Shown here: positions 28,385-39,013 of the stretch, piece by piece
Layout: each line of letters opens with the position of its first letter
Numbering within the stretch: the stretch's first letter is position 1
Assembly (NCBI RefSeq): GCF_036699995.1
Contig: NZ_CP144906.1
Location: forward strand, 437,501-501,500
Length of the DNA stretch: 64,000 nt
Source: Clostridium beijerinckii
GTDB lineage: Bacteria > Bacillota > Clostridia > Clostridiales > Clostridiaceae
Reading direction: 5' to 3'
Made by a program: the position numbers and the translations under genes
The notes under the pieces: model-generated
What the model saw: the letters and a program-made list of their open reading frames with translations, nothing else
Told to the model about the DNA's origin: nothing
Database searches by the model: none

Positions 28385-28818
28385 TCTCTTATTTTAAAAA
28401 TGAGTTTCTGCCGTTGATATTTATTTAAAATAATTAATGAATTAGAAATTGTAAGAAGTGTTTTTATACGTAGAAAGCTATAAATAGAATATAATTTTAA
28501 GATTAAAATAATAATAGGATTTAGATTAACTAAATAATTTTATAAAAAAAGAAAGATGGTGGGTTTCCATCTTTCAACTATGGTATAAAAGGGTATTGAG
28601 AATTTATGAGAGGTTATATGGTCAATAACCAATTACTATATTACGACAAAAAATAGTATATGTCAATAAAAAACGCAAAAAAATTTAAAAAAATATTGTT
28701 AAGTAGATCAAGTAAAAGGTTTACTTGATTTTCGGGAATAAAATAAAAATATATTTATCATAAATTTCTACTTAGATGTATATAAATGAATAGTAGGAAT
28801 TTTATGGAGGTATAAAAT
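28385..28818. other. Intergenic region before sipL with two hairpins
   Basis: The gap holds GAAAGATGG/CCATCTTTC (28551-28575, 9 bp, terminator-like only on the minus strand) and ATCAAGTAAA/TTTACTTGAT (28707-28729, 10 bp, 3-nt loop). A weak sigma-E-like pair, GAATAAA (28736-28742) and CATAAATT (28759-28766), is 16 nt apart and may start sipL. No coding frame is supported. Confidence 0.5.
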
Positions 28819-30381
28819 ATGGCAGATATAGATATTGTAAAAGAAAATGTACAGTTTGAACAATTGCTTAGGGAAAATAATACGAATTCGGTATTAAAAG
28901 ATGAATACTTAATCCCTGATACCCATCCTGATGTACAAGAGATATTAACTGTTGAAGCTAGACCCATGATAACTAATAAAGAAATAATTGGAGATAAAGT
29001 AGTTATAGAAGGAAAGGTTGAGTACACAGTAATATATTTAGCTAAAGAAGAGGGACTCGCAGTAAATTCAGTAAATTATAATCAGAACTTTACAAATAAT
29101 ATTGACTTAAATCAAGGGGAAAATAGAGTAATTTGCGAGGCAGAGTGTAATATTGAACATATTGAAGCAAACATAATGAATGAGAGGAAAATATCTATTC
29201 AGGGTATAGTTACTGTAGAGTGGGAACTTTACAAGAGCAATGAATTTGAATTTGTAAAAGATATTGAGGGCAATGATCAAGTAGAAGTATTGAAAAAGAC
29301 AGAGACAATTAATAAAATCAATGCAACAGAAGATGTTGAATTAGTAGGTAAATCTATGATTAGAGTTGGTATGGATAAACCACAAATCAGCAAAATATTA
29401 AAGTGTTCCTTACTACTTCATAAAAAGGAAATAAAAATAACAGAAGATAAAGTTTATCTTGGCTGTTACTGCAAATTAAATATACTATACAAAGGAGAAG
29501 ATTCTAAGGAAATAATTCCATTAGAAGATGATATTTATTTATCAAAAGAGGAAGAAATTAATGGTATAACATCAGATATGATTCCAACAGTTTCCTATGA
29601 AATATCAAATAATGATTTAATGCTAGAAGAAGATGATTTAGGCGAAATAAGAATTATAAATGATGAGCTTGTAGTTAGAGCAAATGTTAAGATATTTTCA
29701 AAAGAAAACATAGATACTATTAAAGATGCATATTCTACCAATTGTTTGCTTAGTCTCAAAAAAGATGAACATGAAGTTGGAATTCTTCATGGAATGAATA
29801 ATTCTGAAGCAATTGTTAAGTATAATATTCAATTGAAAGATAATGATTTGAGACCTGAACATATAATATCCGCTAATGGGGCTATAATATTAACAGATAA
29901 ACAAGTTGTAAAAGACAGAGTTATTGTAGAGGGAATTATAAAAGCAAGTATATTGTATAAGACAACTGATGAGGAAAAATACCTATCAAGTGTTAAAGCA
30001 GAGATACCATTTTCAGCTGCAATTGATATAGCAGGTGCAGATGAAAATATGAAATCTATAATTAAAAGCAATTTAGAAAACATTGAAGCAGCTATAGAAG
30101 GAAATAATATAGCGATTAAAGCTACTGTGATACTATCTGGCAGAGTATTGTATGAAATGAATAAAGAATTTGTTTCAGATGTGGTTGAAGAAGAGGGCGA
30201 TATTCCAGAAAAGAAAGCCAGTATTACTATATACGTAATTGGTAAAGGGGATACTTTCTGGAACTTAGCAAAAAAATATAATACAACAGTTGACGATTTG
30301 ATTAAGATAAATAAGATTGAAGATCCAGAACATATTGAAGAAGGACAAAAATTGATAATACCAGGAAGGGCAATATTCTAA
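28819..30381 (+). CDS. sipL: SpoIVA-interacting coat morphogenetic protein SipL (DUF3794 + LysM)
   Basis: The 520-aa protein has repeated DUF3794 (SPOCS) domains over residues 1-450 and a C-terminal LysM domain (about 472-518, VIGKGDTFWNLAKKYNTTVD). Length and layout match SipL of C. difficile (about 520 aa), which binds SpoIVA through the LysM domain and anchors the coat to the forespore. The protein is acidic and lacks a signal peptide, as expected in the mother cell. TGGAGGT precedes the ATG. It stands alone with its own terminator. Confidence 0.92.
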   Translation: MADIDIVKENVQFEQLLRENNTNSVLKDEYLIPDTHPDVQEILTVEARPMITNKEIIGDKVVIEGKVEYTVIYLAKEEGLAVNSVNYNQNFTNNIDLNQGENRVICEAECNIEHIEANIMNERKISIQGIVTVEWELYKSNEFEFVKDIEGNDQVEVLKKTETINKINATEDVELVGKSMIRVGMDKPQISKILKCSLLLHKKEIKITEDKVYLGCYCKLNILYKGEDSKEIIPLEDDIYLSKEEEINGITSDMIPTVSYEISNNDLMLEEDDLGEIRIINDELVVRANVKIFSKENIDTIKDAYSTNCLLSLKKDEHEVGILHGMNNSEAIVKYNIQLKDNDLRPEHIISANGAIILTDKQVVKDRVIVEGIIKASILYKTTDEEKYLSSVKAEIPFSAAIDIAGADENMKSIIKSNLENIEAAIEGNNIAIKATVILSGRVLYEMNKEFVSDVVEEEGDIPEKKASITIYVIGKGDTFWNLAKKYNTTVDDLIKINKIEDPEHIEEGQKLIIPGRAIF

Positions 30382-30403
30382 AATTAATTAAATTCATAAT
30401 ATT

Positions 30404-30454
30404 AGAGATACTTTAAGAATTTCATTAGATGAATTCTGGAGTATCTCTTTTTTT
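30404..30454 (+). terminator. Terminator of sipL
   Basis: AGAGATACT / AGTATCTCT form the base of a long hairpin with further pairing inside, followed by a run of seven T. Confidence 0.85.
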
Positions 30455-30580
30455 CGAAGCAATATTATTAAAATCTAAAAAATAGAAAGAATTTAGAAAA
30501 AGTTTTTGGATATGAAGAAAAAAATAGTTACATAATAAAATGAAAAATACACAAACTAAGTTTTGTTTTATAGTTGCTAA

Positions 30581-30672
30581 TTACTTCTAACTTAAGGAAG
30601 TAAAAACTAGAGAAATTATTCTTATAGGAAACGTGATTTGGCATTTGCAGCAGCCAAATTTCTTGAATAATT
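30581..30672 (+). other. Structured leader of cphB: three hairpins, two of them nested
   Basis: The helices are TTACTTC/GAAGTAA (30581-30603), AATTATTC/GAATAATT (30614-30672) and, inside the latter, ATTTGGC/GCCAAAT (30636-30659). The gap from sipL to cphB is 341 nt and otherwise shows no gene. No known riboswitch is recognised. Confidence 0.5.
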
Positions 30673-30722
30673 ATTTAATCTGGTGGATAGAATATGTAAT
30701 GCATGATATGAGGTGAGAAAAT

Positions 30723-31568
30723 TTGAAAAAAGTTTTAAGTGGTAATTTAATAATCATTGGAGGAGCCGAAGATAAAGAAGGCAAAAAAGAAATTTTAAAA
30801 AGAGTATGTGATTCAATTGACAAAAGTAAAGATACTTTATTAATTGCAACTATTGCAACTGATTATCCTAAAGAAGCCGCAAATAAATATAAAGAGGTAT
30901 TTGGAGAGCTTGAAGTAAAAAATATAAAGGTATTAGATATAAGCGAGAGAACAGAAGCGTCTGATGATATGAATGTAGAGCTAATCAGAGAGTCCTCATT
31001 AATATTTTTTACCGGTGGAGATCAATTAAAGATAACAAGTTTAATTGGCGGAACTCCGGTTTATGATGCATTAGAAGAAGCTTGGAAGAATGGTGCATTT
31101 ATAGTAGGTACTTCAGCAGGGGCATCTGTAATGAGTGACACAATGATAGTTCAAGGGGAAGATGACGATGATCCTAGAAAATGCACACTAAAAATGTCTC
31201 CAGGGCTTGGGTTGATTAAGGACGTTATAATTGACCAACATTTTGCTCAAAGAGGAAGAATAGGAAGACTATTAACAGGAATTGCACAAAATCCTGAGGT
31301 TTTAGGTATAGGAATAGACGAGAATACAGGAATAGTAGTAAACCAATCTGGAATGATAGAGGTAATAGGTGAAGGGGCAGTTTACTTTATCGATGGTAGT
31401 GCAATTACATATACTAATGTTTCAGAATTATATGCAGATGATATTTTGAGTATGCATAATGTTAAGTTGCATGTATTAACTGATGGAAATAAATTTGATC
31501 TTATAAAAAAGTCACCTTTTGAGGAGGAAAAGTTTAATCATGAAGATAATACAAAAGAGAATATATGA
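30723..31568 (+). CDS. cphB: Cyanophycinase
   Basis: The 281-aa protein is a serine exopeptidase of the S51 family. S131 lies in GTSAGAS, and FFTGGDQLK precedes it. It releases beta-Asp-Arg dipeptides from cyanophycin. No signal peptide is visible, so it acts inside the cell. The start is TTG at 30723 with GAGGTGAG 7 nt before it; the codons that follow (KKVLSGNLIIIGGAEDKEG) match family N-termini. cphA overlaps its 3' end by 29 nt, so the two are coupled. In clostridia this pair has been linked to storage during sporulation. Confidence 0.95.
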   Translation: MKKVLSGNLIIIGGAEDKEGKKEILKRVCDSIDKSKDTLLIATIATDYPKEAANKYKEVFGELEVKNIKVLDISERTEASDDMNVELIRESSLIFFTGGDQLKITSLIGGTPVYDALEEAWKNGAFIVGTSAGASVMSDTMIVQGEDDDDPRKCTLKMSPGLGLIKDVIIDQHFAQRGRIGRLLTGIAQNPEVLGIGIDENTGIVVNQSGMIEVIGEGAVYFIDGSAITYTNVSELYADDILSMHNVKLHVLTDGNKFDLIKKSPFEEEKFNHEDNTKENI

Positions 31569-34182
31569 AGGCCAAAATATTTATTCTCATAAAAAATGTA
31601 TAAGAATAGATATGGATTTGGAAGGATATTCTGAAATACCAAGTAAGGACATACCGAATTTTAATTTTAATCTTGTAAATATAATACCTGAATTAAAAAA
31701 TCATAGATGCGGAATTGATGAAGAAGGTGGTTTTGTTAAAAGACTAAAAGAAGGAACTTACCTAGCGCATATTTGTGAACACACTATGATAGCGATACAA
31801 AATAATTTGGGGATAGATGTTGCTTATGGAAAGGCAAGAGAAATTAAAGGCGATATGTATTATATTATCGTACAATATGAATATAAAAATACAATACTTG
31901 AGGTGGCTAATTTAGCCATAGATTTGATGAATTCTTTGATAGCACAAAATCCAATAAATTTCGATGGAAGAATGAAAATTATACAAAACATATTGCAAAA
32001 TGAGCAAATGGGTGCGACTACAAAAGCAATATGTGATGCGGCAAGGGAATATAAACTTCCTGTTATGCAATTAGGGGATAGCACCATATATCAAATAGGA
32101 TATGGAAAAGCAGGTAGACTTATAGAAGCTTCTATAGGAAACAAGACTAGTTGTGTAGGAGTTGATATATCTTGTGATAAGCTCTTAACAAAACAGTTGC
32201 TTCAAACTCAAAATATACCTGTAGCTGATGGAAGCAAAGTGCTTAATTTAATTGGGTTATTACAAGAAGCAGAACGAATTGGATATCCAGTGGTTTTAAA
32301 GCCACAATGTGGAAACAAAGGTCAAGGTGTAATACTAAATATAAAAGATCAAAAACAATTGGTTGATGCATATATTAACTTAAGAAAAAATCAAAAGGAT
32401 ATAATTTTGGAAAAATACTTTGAAGGAAGCGACTACAGAGTTTGTGTCGTGAATTATAAAGTGGTAGCTGCATCATTGAGAATTGCTCCATATGTTATTG
32501 GAAATGGAAAAGATAGTTTAAGAATGTTAATAGAGGTTCTTAATAAAGATCCATTAAGAGGAGAGGATCATGAAAAAGCATTAACCAAAATAAAAATTGA
32601 TGCTGAGTTAATAGCATGTCTTTCTAAAAGAGGATTGGAGCTAAACTATATCCCTGAAGAGGGTGAAAAAATATTATTAAGAGAGAATGCAAATCTTTCT
32701 ACTGGCGGAATAGCAATAGATTGTACTGATGAAATCTGCGAAGAGAATATAGAAAGTTGTATAAATGCAGCTAAAACTTTAGGTTTAGATATTTGTGGAG
32801 TTGATATTTGTGCAAAAGATATTAGTGTTCCGCTCAAGGACAATAATGGAATAGTTTTAGAGATAAATGCTGCACCAGGTATAAGAATGCACCATTTCCC
32901 TTCAAAAGGTAAAAAGCGTAATGTTGGAAAAGCAATACTTGAAACGCTTTATGATGAAGAACCTAAAAATATACCTGTAATATCTATTACAGGCACTAAT
33001 GGAAAGACAACTACTACAAGGTTAATAAGTCATGTACTAAGAAAGATGGGAAGCAATGTAGGCATGACATCGACTGATGGTGTATATTTGAATGAAAAGT
33101 GTATACATAAGGGAGACGATTCTGGATTTAATAGCGCAAGATCAATACTGATGAATAAAGATGTAGATGTAGCTGTTTTAGAAACTGCTAGAGGAGGATT
33201 GGTTAAAAGCGGGCTAGCATATGAGTTGGCAGATGTAGCAATAATCACAAATATAACAAATGATCATCTGGGCTTGGATGGAATTAATTCTATTGAAGAG
33301 TTGAGTTTTACAAAAGCTTTAGTAGGAGAAGCTGTAAAAGATGATGGTTTTGTTGTTGTAAATGCCGATGATAAATATAGCAAAACTGTAATAAATAGAT
33401 TCTCAGCAGAAAAGATTTATTTTTCAAAAGATAAAGAAAATCCGTTGATACAAGAAAATATAGCTAATGGAAAAATAGCTGTATTTGTTGAAGATGATAA
33501 GATTTGTGTGATTAATAATAAGAAGAAGTATGAAATTGTATCTGCTAGAGAGTTACCAATATCATATAATGGAACATTAGAATATAATATAGAAAATGCA
33601 ATGGCGGCTTGTGCAGGTCTTGTAGGCTTAGAAGTTGATTATTGTATGATTTCAAAAGGTTTTATGGATTTTGGGTTAAAGAACGAAGATAATAGCGGAA
33701 GATTTAATATGTATAATTACCTTAACAGAAGAGTTATATTAGATTATGCTCATAATATTGAAGGGTATAAAGCGGTTATATCTTCATTGAGAAAGATTAA
33801 AGGAGATAATGATTTAATTGGGGTAATTGGAATACCAGGAGATAGAAAAGACGATATAGGATACGCAATAGGAGAAATATGTGCTAATAATTTTGATAAA
33901 ATAGTAATAAAAGAAGATAAGGATAAAAGGGGTAGAAAATCTGGAGAGATTGCAGATATATTAGAAAAGTCAATATTGAAAACTAATAAAAATGCAAATT
34001 TAAAGATTTGTCTAGACGAAGTTCAAGCGTTAAAATATGCAATAGATATAAGTAATAAGGACGATATAATTGTAGTATTCTATGAAAAATTAGATTCTCT
34101 TTTAGAGTTTATAAATGAGGAACCAAACAAACAACTAGATACGTTCGATGAAGAATATAAACAGTATAGTAATACACTATAA
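31540..34182 (+). CDS. cphA: Cyanophycin synthetase
   Basis: The 880-aa protein has the three-part layout of CphA1: an N-terminal domain (1-160), an ATP-grasp domain (about 215-470, with PVVLKPQCGNKGQGV) and a Mur-ligase-like domain (about 475-875) whose P-loop is GTNGKTTT at residues 485-492. ATP-grasp adds Asp to the backbone and the Mur-like part adds Arg to the side chain. Length equals the family norm. The ATG at 31540 lies behind GAGGAGG (31521-31527) inside the end of cphB; the TTG at 31519 is too close to that site. Confidence 0.96.
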   Translation: MKIIQKRIYEGQNIYSHKKCIRIDMDLEGYSEIPSKDIPNFNFNLVNIIPELKNHRCGIDEEGGFVKRLKEGTYLAHICEHTMIAIQNNLGIDVAYGKAREIKGDMYYIIVQYEYKNTILEVANLAIDLMNSLIAQNPINFDGRMKIIQNILQNEQMGATTKAICDAAREYKLPVMQLGDSTIYQIGYGKAGRLIEASIGNKTSCVGVDISCDKLLTKQLLQTQNIPVADGSKVLNLIGLLQEAERIGYPVVLKPQCGNKGQGVILNIKDQKQLVDAYINLRKNQKDIILEKYFEGSDYRVCVVNYKVVAASLRIAPYVIGNGKDSLRMLIEVLNKDPLRGEDHEKALTKIKIDAELIACLSKRGLELNYIPEEGEKILLRENANLSTGGIAIDCTDEICEENIESCINAAKTLGLDICGVDICAKDISVPLKDNNGIVLEINAAPGIRMHHFPSKGKKRNVGKAILETLYDEEPKNIPVISITGTNGKTTTTRLISHVLRKMGSNVGMTSTDGVYLNEKCIHKGDDSGFNSARSILMNKDVDVAVLETARGGLVKSGLAYELADVAIITNITNDHLGLDGINSIEELSFTKALVGEAVKDDGFVVVNADDKYSKTVINRFSAEKIYFSKDKENPLIQENIANGKIAVFVEDDKICVINNKKKYEIVSARELPISYNGTLEYNIENAMAACAGLVGLEVDYCMISKGFMDFGLKNEDNSGRFNMYNYLNRRVILDYAHNIEGYKAVISSLRKIKGDNDLIGVIGIPGDRKDDIGYAIGEICANNFDKIVIKEDKDKRGRKSGEIADILEKSILKTNKNANLKICLDEVQALKYAIDISNKDDIIVVFYEKLDSLLEFINEEPNKQLDTFDEEYKQYSNTL

Positions 34183-34269
34183 CTATTTATAAAAGATTTA
34201 AAGTTATCTAAAATCGACGCATAGTAGAATGTTTAAAAAGCATTATTAATCCTTTTTTAATTTATTAAT

Positions 34270-34298
34270 TAGACAAGATTTTTTACCTATGATAAAAT
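34270..34298 (+). promoter_or_regulatory. Likely promoter of ispE
   Basis: TAGACA (34270-34275) and TAAAAT (34293-34298), each 5 of 6 to consensus, are 17 nt apart. Confidence 0.55.
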
Positions 34299-34329
34299 AT
34301 TGTCAAAATGTTAAGAAAGGAATAAGATA

Positions 34330-35172
34330 ATGAAGATTAAGGCTTATGCCAAAATAAATATTGCCTTAGATATTGTTGGGAAAAGAGAAGACGGATATCA
34401 TATATTAAAAATGATAATGCAAACTATAGATTTATATGACATAATAGAAATAGAAAAAACTGAATCTGAGATAAGGTTAAACTGTAATAAACATTATGTT
34501 CCTACAGATGAAAGAAATTTAGCTTATAAAGCAGCGAAAATATTTAAGGAAACTTATTCTATTAGTCAGGGAGTAGATATAAAGTTAACTAAGAATATAC
34601 CTGTTTCAGCTGGATTGGCAGGCGGAAGTACTGATGCAGCAGGAGTTTTAAAGCTTATGAATAAGATGTTTAATGTAAATGCAAGTGATGAAGAATTGAA
34701 ATCTATAGGGCTAAAACTAGGAGCTGATGTACCATATTGCATAAAAGGTGGAACAGCACTTTGCGAAGGTATAGGAGAAAAAATTACCCAATTAAAATCA
34801 TTTAAAGATAAAATAATAGTTTTAGTAAAGCCACCTTTTGGTGTATCAACAAAAGAAGTTTATAAATGTTTTGATTTATCAAAAGTTGTATTTCATCCTA
34901 AAATAGATAGTTTAATAGAAAATATGAATAATGATGATGTTTATTTTGTAGCAAATAATATGAAAAATTTATTAGAGAATGTGACTTTAAGGAAACATAG
35001 AGTTATTGCTAACATTAAGGAAGAAATGAAATCTATTGGCTCTATAGGTACAATGATGAGTGGTAGTGGGCCGACTGTTTTTGCTTTTTTTGATGATATG
35101 CTAAAAGCGCAGTTATGTTATGATGAAATGAAAAAAAAATATAAAGATGTATTTATAACAAGAACAATTTAA
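34330..35172 (+). CDS. ispE: 4-diphosphocytidyl-2-C-methyl-D-erythritol kinase
   Basis: The 280-aa GHMP kinase has AYAKINIALDIVGKREDGYH at the start, the ATP-binding PVSAGLAGGSTDAAG (about 93-107), and GSGPTVFAFF at the C-terminus. It phosphorylates CDP-methylerythritol in the non-mevalonate isoprenoid pathway. Length is normal. AGAAAGGAAT precedes the ATG. spoIIR follows 63 nt on behind a hairpin, an arrangement often seen in clostridia. Confidence 0.97.
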   Translation: MKIKAYAKINIALDIVGKREDGYHILKMIMQTIDLYDIIEIEKTESEIRLNCNKHYVPTDERNLAYKAAKIFKETYSISQGVDIKLTKNIPVSAGLAGGSTDAAGVLKLMNKMFNVNASDEELKSIGLKLGADVPYCIKGGTALCEGIGEKITQLKSFKDKIIVLVKPPFGVSTKEVYKCFDLSKVVFHPKIDSLIENMNNDDVYFVANNMKNLLENVTLRKHRVIANIKEEMKSIGSIGTMMSGSGPTVFAFFDDMLKAQLCYDEMKKKYKDVFITRTI

Positions 35173-35191
35173 TTCAAATTGAATGTATAAA

Positions 35192-35231
35192 AAACCTCCA
35201 AGTGGTAATAATTTTAGCTACAAGGGGGTTT
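35192..35231 (+). promoter_or_regulatory. Hairpin after ispE that covers the spoIIR ribosome-binding site
   Basis: AAACCTCC (35192-35199) pairs with GGGGGTTT (35224-35231). The right arm contains the AAGGGGG ribosome site of spoIIR, and TTT follows. The element could end ispE transcription and also mask the spoIIR ribosome site in read-through RNA. Confidence 0.5.
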
Positions 35232-35235
35232 GTTT

Positions 35236-35973
35236 ATGATAAAATATTTGAAATTAAAAAAAATAGTATTGGTAGTTTTAATAACATTAAGTATAAATAT
35301 ATTTTCTGGATGTACAAGCATTAGCGGAGGTAATAGTACAAGTTTGGTAAATAGTTTAATTGCAACAGAAAGTAATAAAAACGAGAATAATATGAGGGTG
35401 CTCAATTACGACGAGGTTAAAGATTCATTAATAAGATTTCATGTTATTGCTAATAGTGATAACGATGATGATCAGCAATTGAAGTTAAAAGTTAAGAATA
35501 GAGTTATAGATTATCTATATCCTTATTTAAATTCTTCACAGTCATTAGATGAATCAAGAAAAATTATAAAAGATAAGATGGAAGATGTTAAAACACTTGC
35601 ACAAGAGGTAATTAAGGATAATAATTATGATTATGATGTAAAAGTTGAATTGTCTAGGGAAAACTTTCCTGATAAGTCTTATGGTAATATCACTTTGCCG
35701 CAAGGAAATTATGAGGCCTTTAGAATAATTATAGGAAGTGGACAAGGAAGGAACTGGTGGTGTGTAATGTTTCCTCCACTATGTTTTGTAGACGAATCAA
35801 AGGCACAAGTGGAATATGATAAAACGGAGAATAAAATAAAGTCAAATGGAAAAAGTTTTGGATTAGAATCTAAAGACGATTCAACTGAAAATGTAGAAGA
35901 TAAGCAAGCTGATGGAAATAATATAAAGATAAAGTTTAAAATAGTGGAAATATTTCGAGATATATTTAAATAA
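35236..35973 (+). CDS. spoIIR: Stage II sporulation protein R
   Basis: The 245-aa protein is the forespore signal that activates SpoIIGA to process pro-sigma-E. It has a hydrophobic N-terminus with a possible lipobox ending at Cys (IFSGC), then the family blocks IRFHVIANSDNDDDQQLKLKV, GNYEAFRIIIG and NWWCVMFPPLCF (quoted in part). The ATG at 35236 follows AAGGGGG by 7 nt; the TTG at 35230 is within that spacing. In B. subtilis the gene is sigma-F dependent; a sigma-F promoter was not identified with confidence here. Confidence 0.95.
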   Translation: MIKYLKLKKIVLVVLITLSINIFSGCTSISGGNSTSLVNSLIATESNKNENNMRVLNYDEVKDSLIRFHVIANSDNDDDQQLKLKVKNRVIDYLYPYLNSSQSLDESRKIIKDKMEDVKTLAQEVIKDNNYDYDVKVELSRENFPDKSYGNITLPQGNYEAFRIIIGSGQGRNWWCVMFPPLCFVDESKAQVEYDKTENKIKSNGKSFGLESKDDSTENVEDKQADGNNIKIKFKIVEIFRDIFK

Positions 35974-36097
35974 GATTAATAGGATATTTGGAAGTTTTAT
36001 TCACAAAATTTATATAGTTGTCAAATGAATTTAATAAAGCTTACTTCTGCAAGTTAAAAAAATTTTCAAATATAATATATTATAAGTGGAGGGAAAT

Positions 36098-36514
36098 ATG
36101 AAGAAAAAAGCTATTATAACGGTGGATAGTTATGTGTTGGATAATGAAGAGGATCTTGTAGGTGTAGTAACTCCGGGAGATTTCCATGAAATAGAAGATG
36201 GATTTAAGGTAGAGTATGAGGAAACAAAGCTTTCAGGGATGGAAGGGACAAAGACTACTATAATAATAAGAAATGATTCTTTTGATTTAATAAGAGAAGG
36301 CACTACAGAAACTAAAATGGAATTTAGAAATAATCATAGAACAATATCTCTATATAAAACGCCGTACGGTGTTATGGATCTTCAAATAGATACTAAAAAA
36401 CTTAATATTGATATTAGCAAAGAGGGCGGAACAATAACCGCAATGTACATACTAGAAATAGGTGGACAGCCTGCATTGAAGACAAACTTAACTATCGGTG
36501 TGAAATTAAATTAA
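36098..36514 (+). CDS. DUF1934 (YwiB-like) beta-barrel protein
   Basis: The 138-aa protein matches the DUF1934/YwiB family of small calycin-like barrels: ITVDSYVLDNEED at the start, the central MEFRNNHRTISLYKTPYGVMD, and the C-terminal LEIGGQ. The function of the family is unknown. TGGAGGG lies 5 nt before the ATG at 36098; an in-frame upstream start at 36086 lies in the ribosome site. In many Firmicutes it is near argS, spoIIR and pyrG, as here. Confidence 0.85.
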   Translation: MKKKAIITVDSYVLDNEEDLVGVVTPGDFHEIEDGFKVEYEETKLSGMEGTKTTIIIRNDSFDLIREGTTETKMEFRNNHRTISLYKTPYGVMDLQIDTKKLNIDISKEGGTITAMYILEIGGQPALKTNLTIGVKLN

Positions 36515-36619
36515 GTAGGTTCTATATTTATTTAAATACTCCCTTTGTATAAAGAGATTTAGGAATAAGTTGATTAAATTAGAAAAAAATGGGATATAAT
36601 TTCAAAGGGAGGAATATAT

Positions 36620-36928
36620 ATGCAAAATGGATTGAAATATATAGAGATATTGAATAACATATGCGAATATTACGGAATTGATGAAGAAAAATTTATAGAA
36701 TTGCTAAAAAATAGAGATAATAAATATATATTATTATTATTATTAAAATATAATCACTGTTTAGATACTGAGAGAGTTAAGGAAGTTTTTAATCTAAAAA
36801 CTTCTAAGAGTATAAGTAACAATTTGAAACTAGCAGAAGAAAAGTTATTAATAAATAGACTTTTTAGAGAGAAGTACTTTGAATTAGAAGATAATATAGG
36901 AAAGAATAGCATGACCAATTTATTATAA
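36620..36928 (+). CDS. Small helical protein, possibly DNA-binding
   Basis: The 102-aa all-helical protein is not recognised with confidence. The pattern ICEYYGIDEEKFIELLKNRD, then FNLKTSKSISNNLKLAEEKL, loosely recalls domain IV of DnaA, a helix-turn-helix. It lies just upstream of pyrG, where Bacillus carries rpoE (delta subunit), but it has neither the delta sequence nor its acidic tail. AAAGGGAGG precedes the ATG. A TATAAT at 36595 with TTGATT 19 nt upstream may be its promoter. The role is unknown. Confidence 0.6.
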   Translation: MQNGLKYIEILNNICEYYGIDEEKFIELLKNRDNKYILLLLLKYNHCLDTERVKEVFNLKTSKSISNNLKLAEEKLLINRLFREKYFELEDNIGKNSMTNLL

Positions 36929-36995
36929 AAAAAAGACTAGATATTGGAGTAGATATGTGATATTATAATACCTATGTTATTAAGCAACACAAGTG

Positions 36996-37022
36996 CCCCA
37001 TATTATATTATGGGGTGATTTT
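36996..37022 (+). terminator. Hairpin in the pyrG leader, terminator or attenuator
   Basis: CCCCATA / TATGGGG form a 7-bp stem with a 6-nt loop, followed by TGATTTT. It lies about 75 nt before pyrG. A second hairpin GACTTTT/AAAAGTC (37034-37050) follows. A TATAAT at 36964 could start the leader. Confidence 0.5.
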
Positions 37023-37035
37023 CATTATAGCATGA

Positions 37036-38703
<1,668 letters not shown>

Positions 38704-39013
38704 TTTGTTTTATTATTGAGTTTAATATATAATAAGTATTATAATTTATTATATATTAAACTTATTTTAATAACTTTAGTAGTTTAAATTATTGATCATG
38801 AATTATATAAAATAAAATTTAATATATTGCATTAAATTTGAAATAAATATCCAAACTAATAGAAAATGTATTTTTACAAGTATTATTCTAAAATATTCTC
38901 AAATATATATCATTTCTAACTATCTTACTGTTAAATTTTCCGATATAAAATATAACTAAAATTATAAAAGAATTGATTTTATAGATTCATATCTATAAAT
39001 TGGAGGTGCGAAC
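38704..39013. other. AT-rich gap between pyrG and rho
   Basis: Beyond the pyrG terminator hairpin at 38719-38762 nothing coding is seen in this 310-nt stretch. A promoter for rho must lie here, but none is clear enough to call. Confidence 0.6.
38719..38770 (+). terminator. Terminator of pyrG
   Basis: A perfect 17-bp AT-rich stem (38719-38735 / 38746-38762) with a 10-nt loop is followed by TATTTTAAT. Confidence 0.65.

Noticed and set aside
28551..28575. 9-bp hairpin as a terminator
   Set aside because: The T-run is on the minus strand, where no gene ends here; no plus-strand T-run follows.
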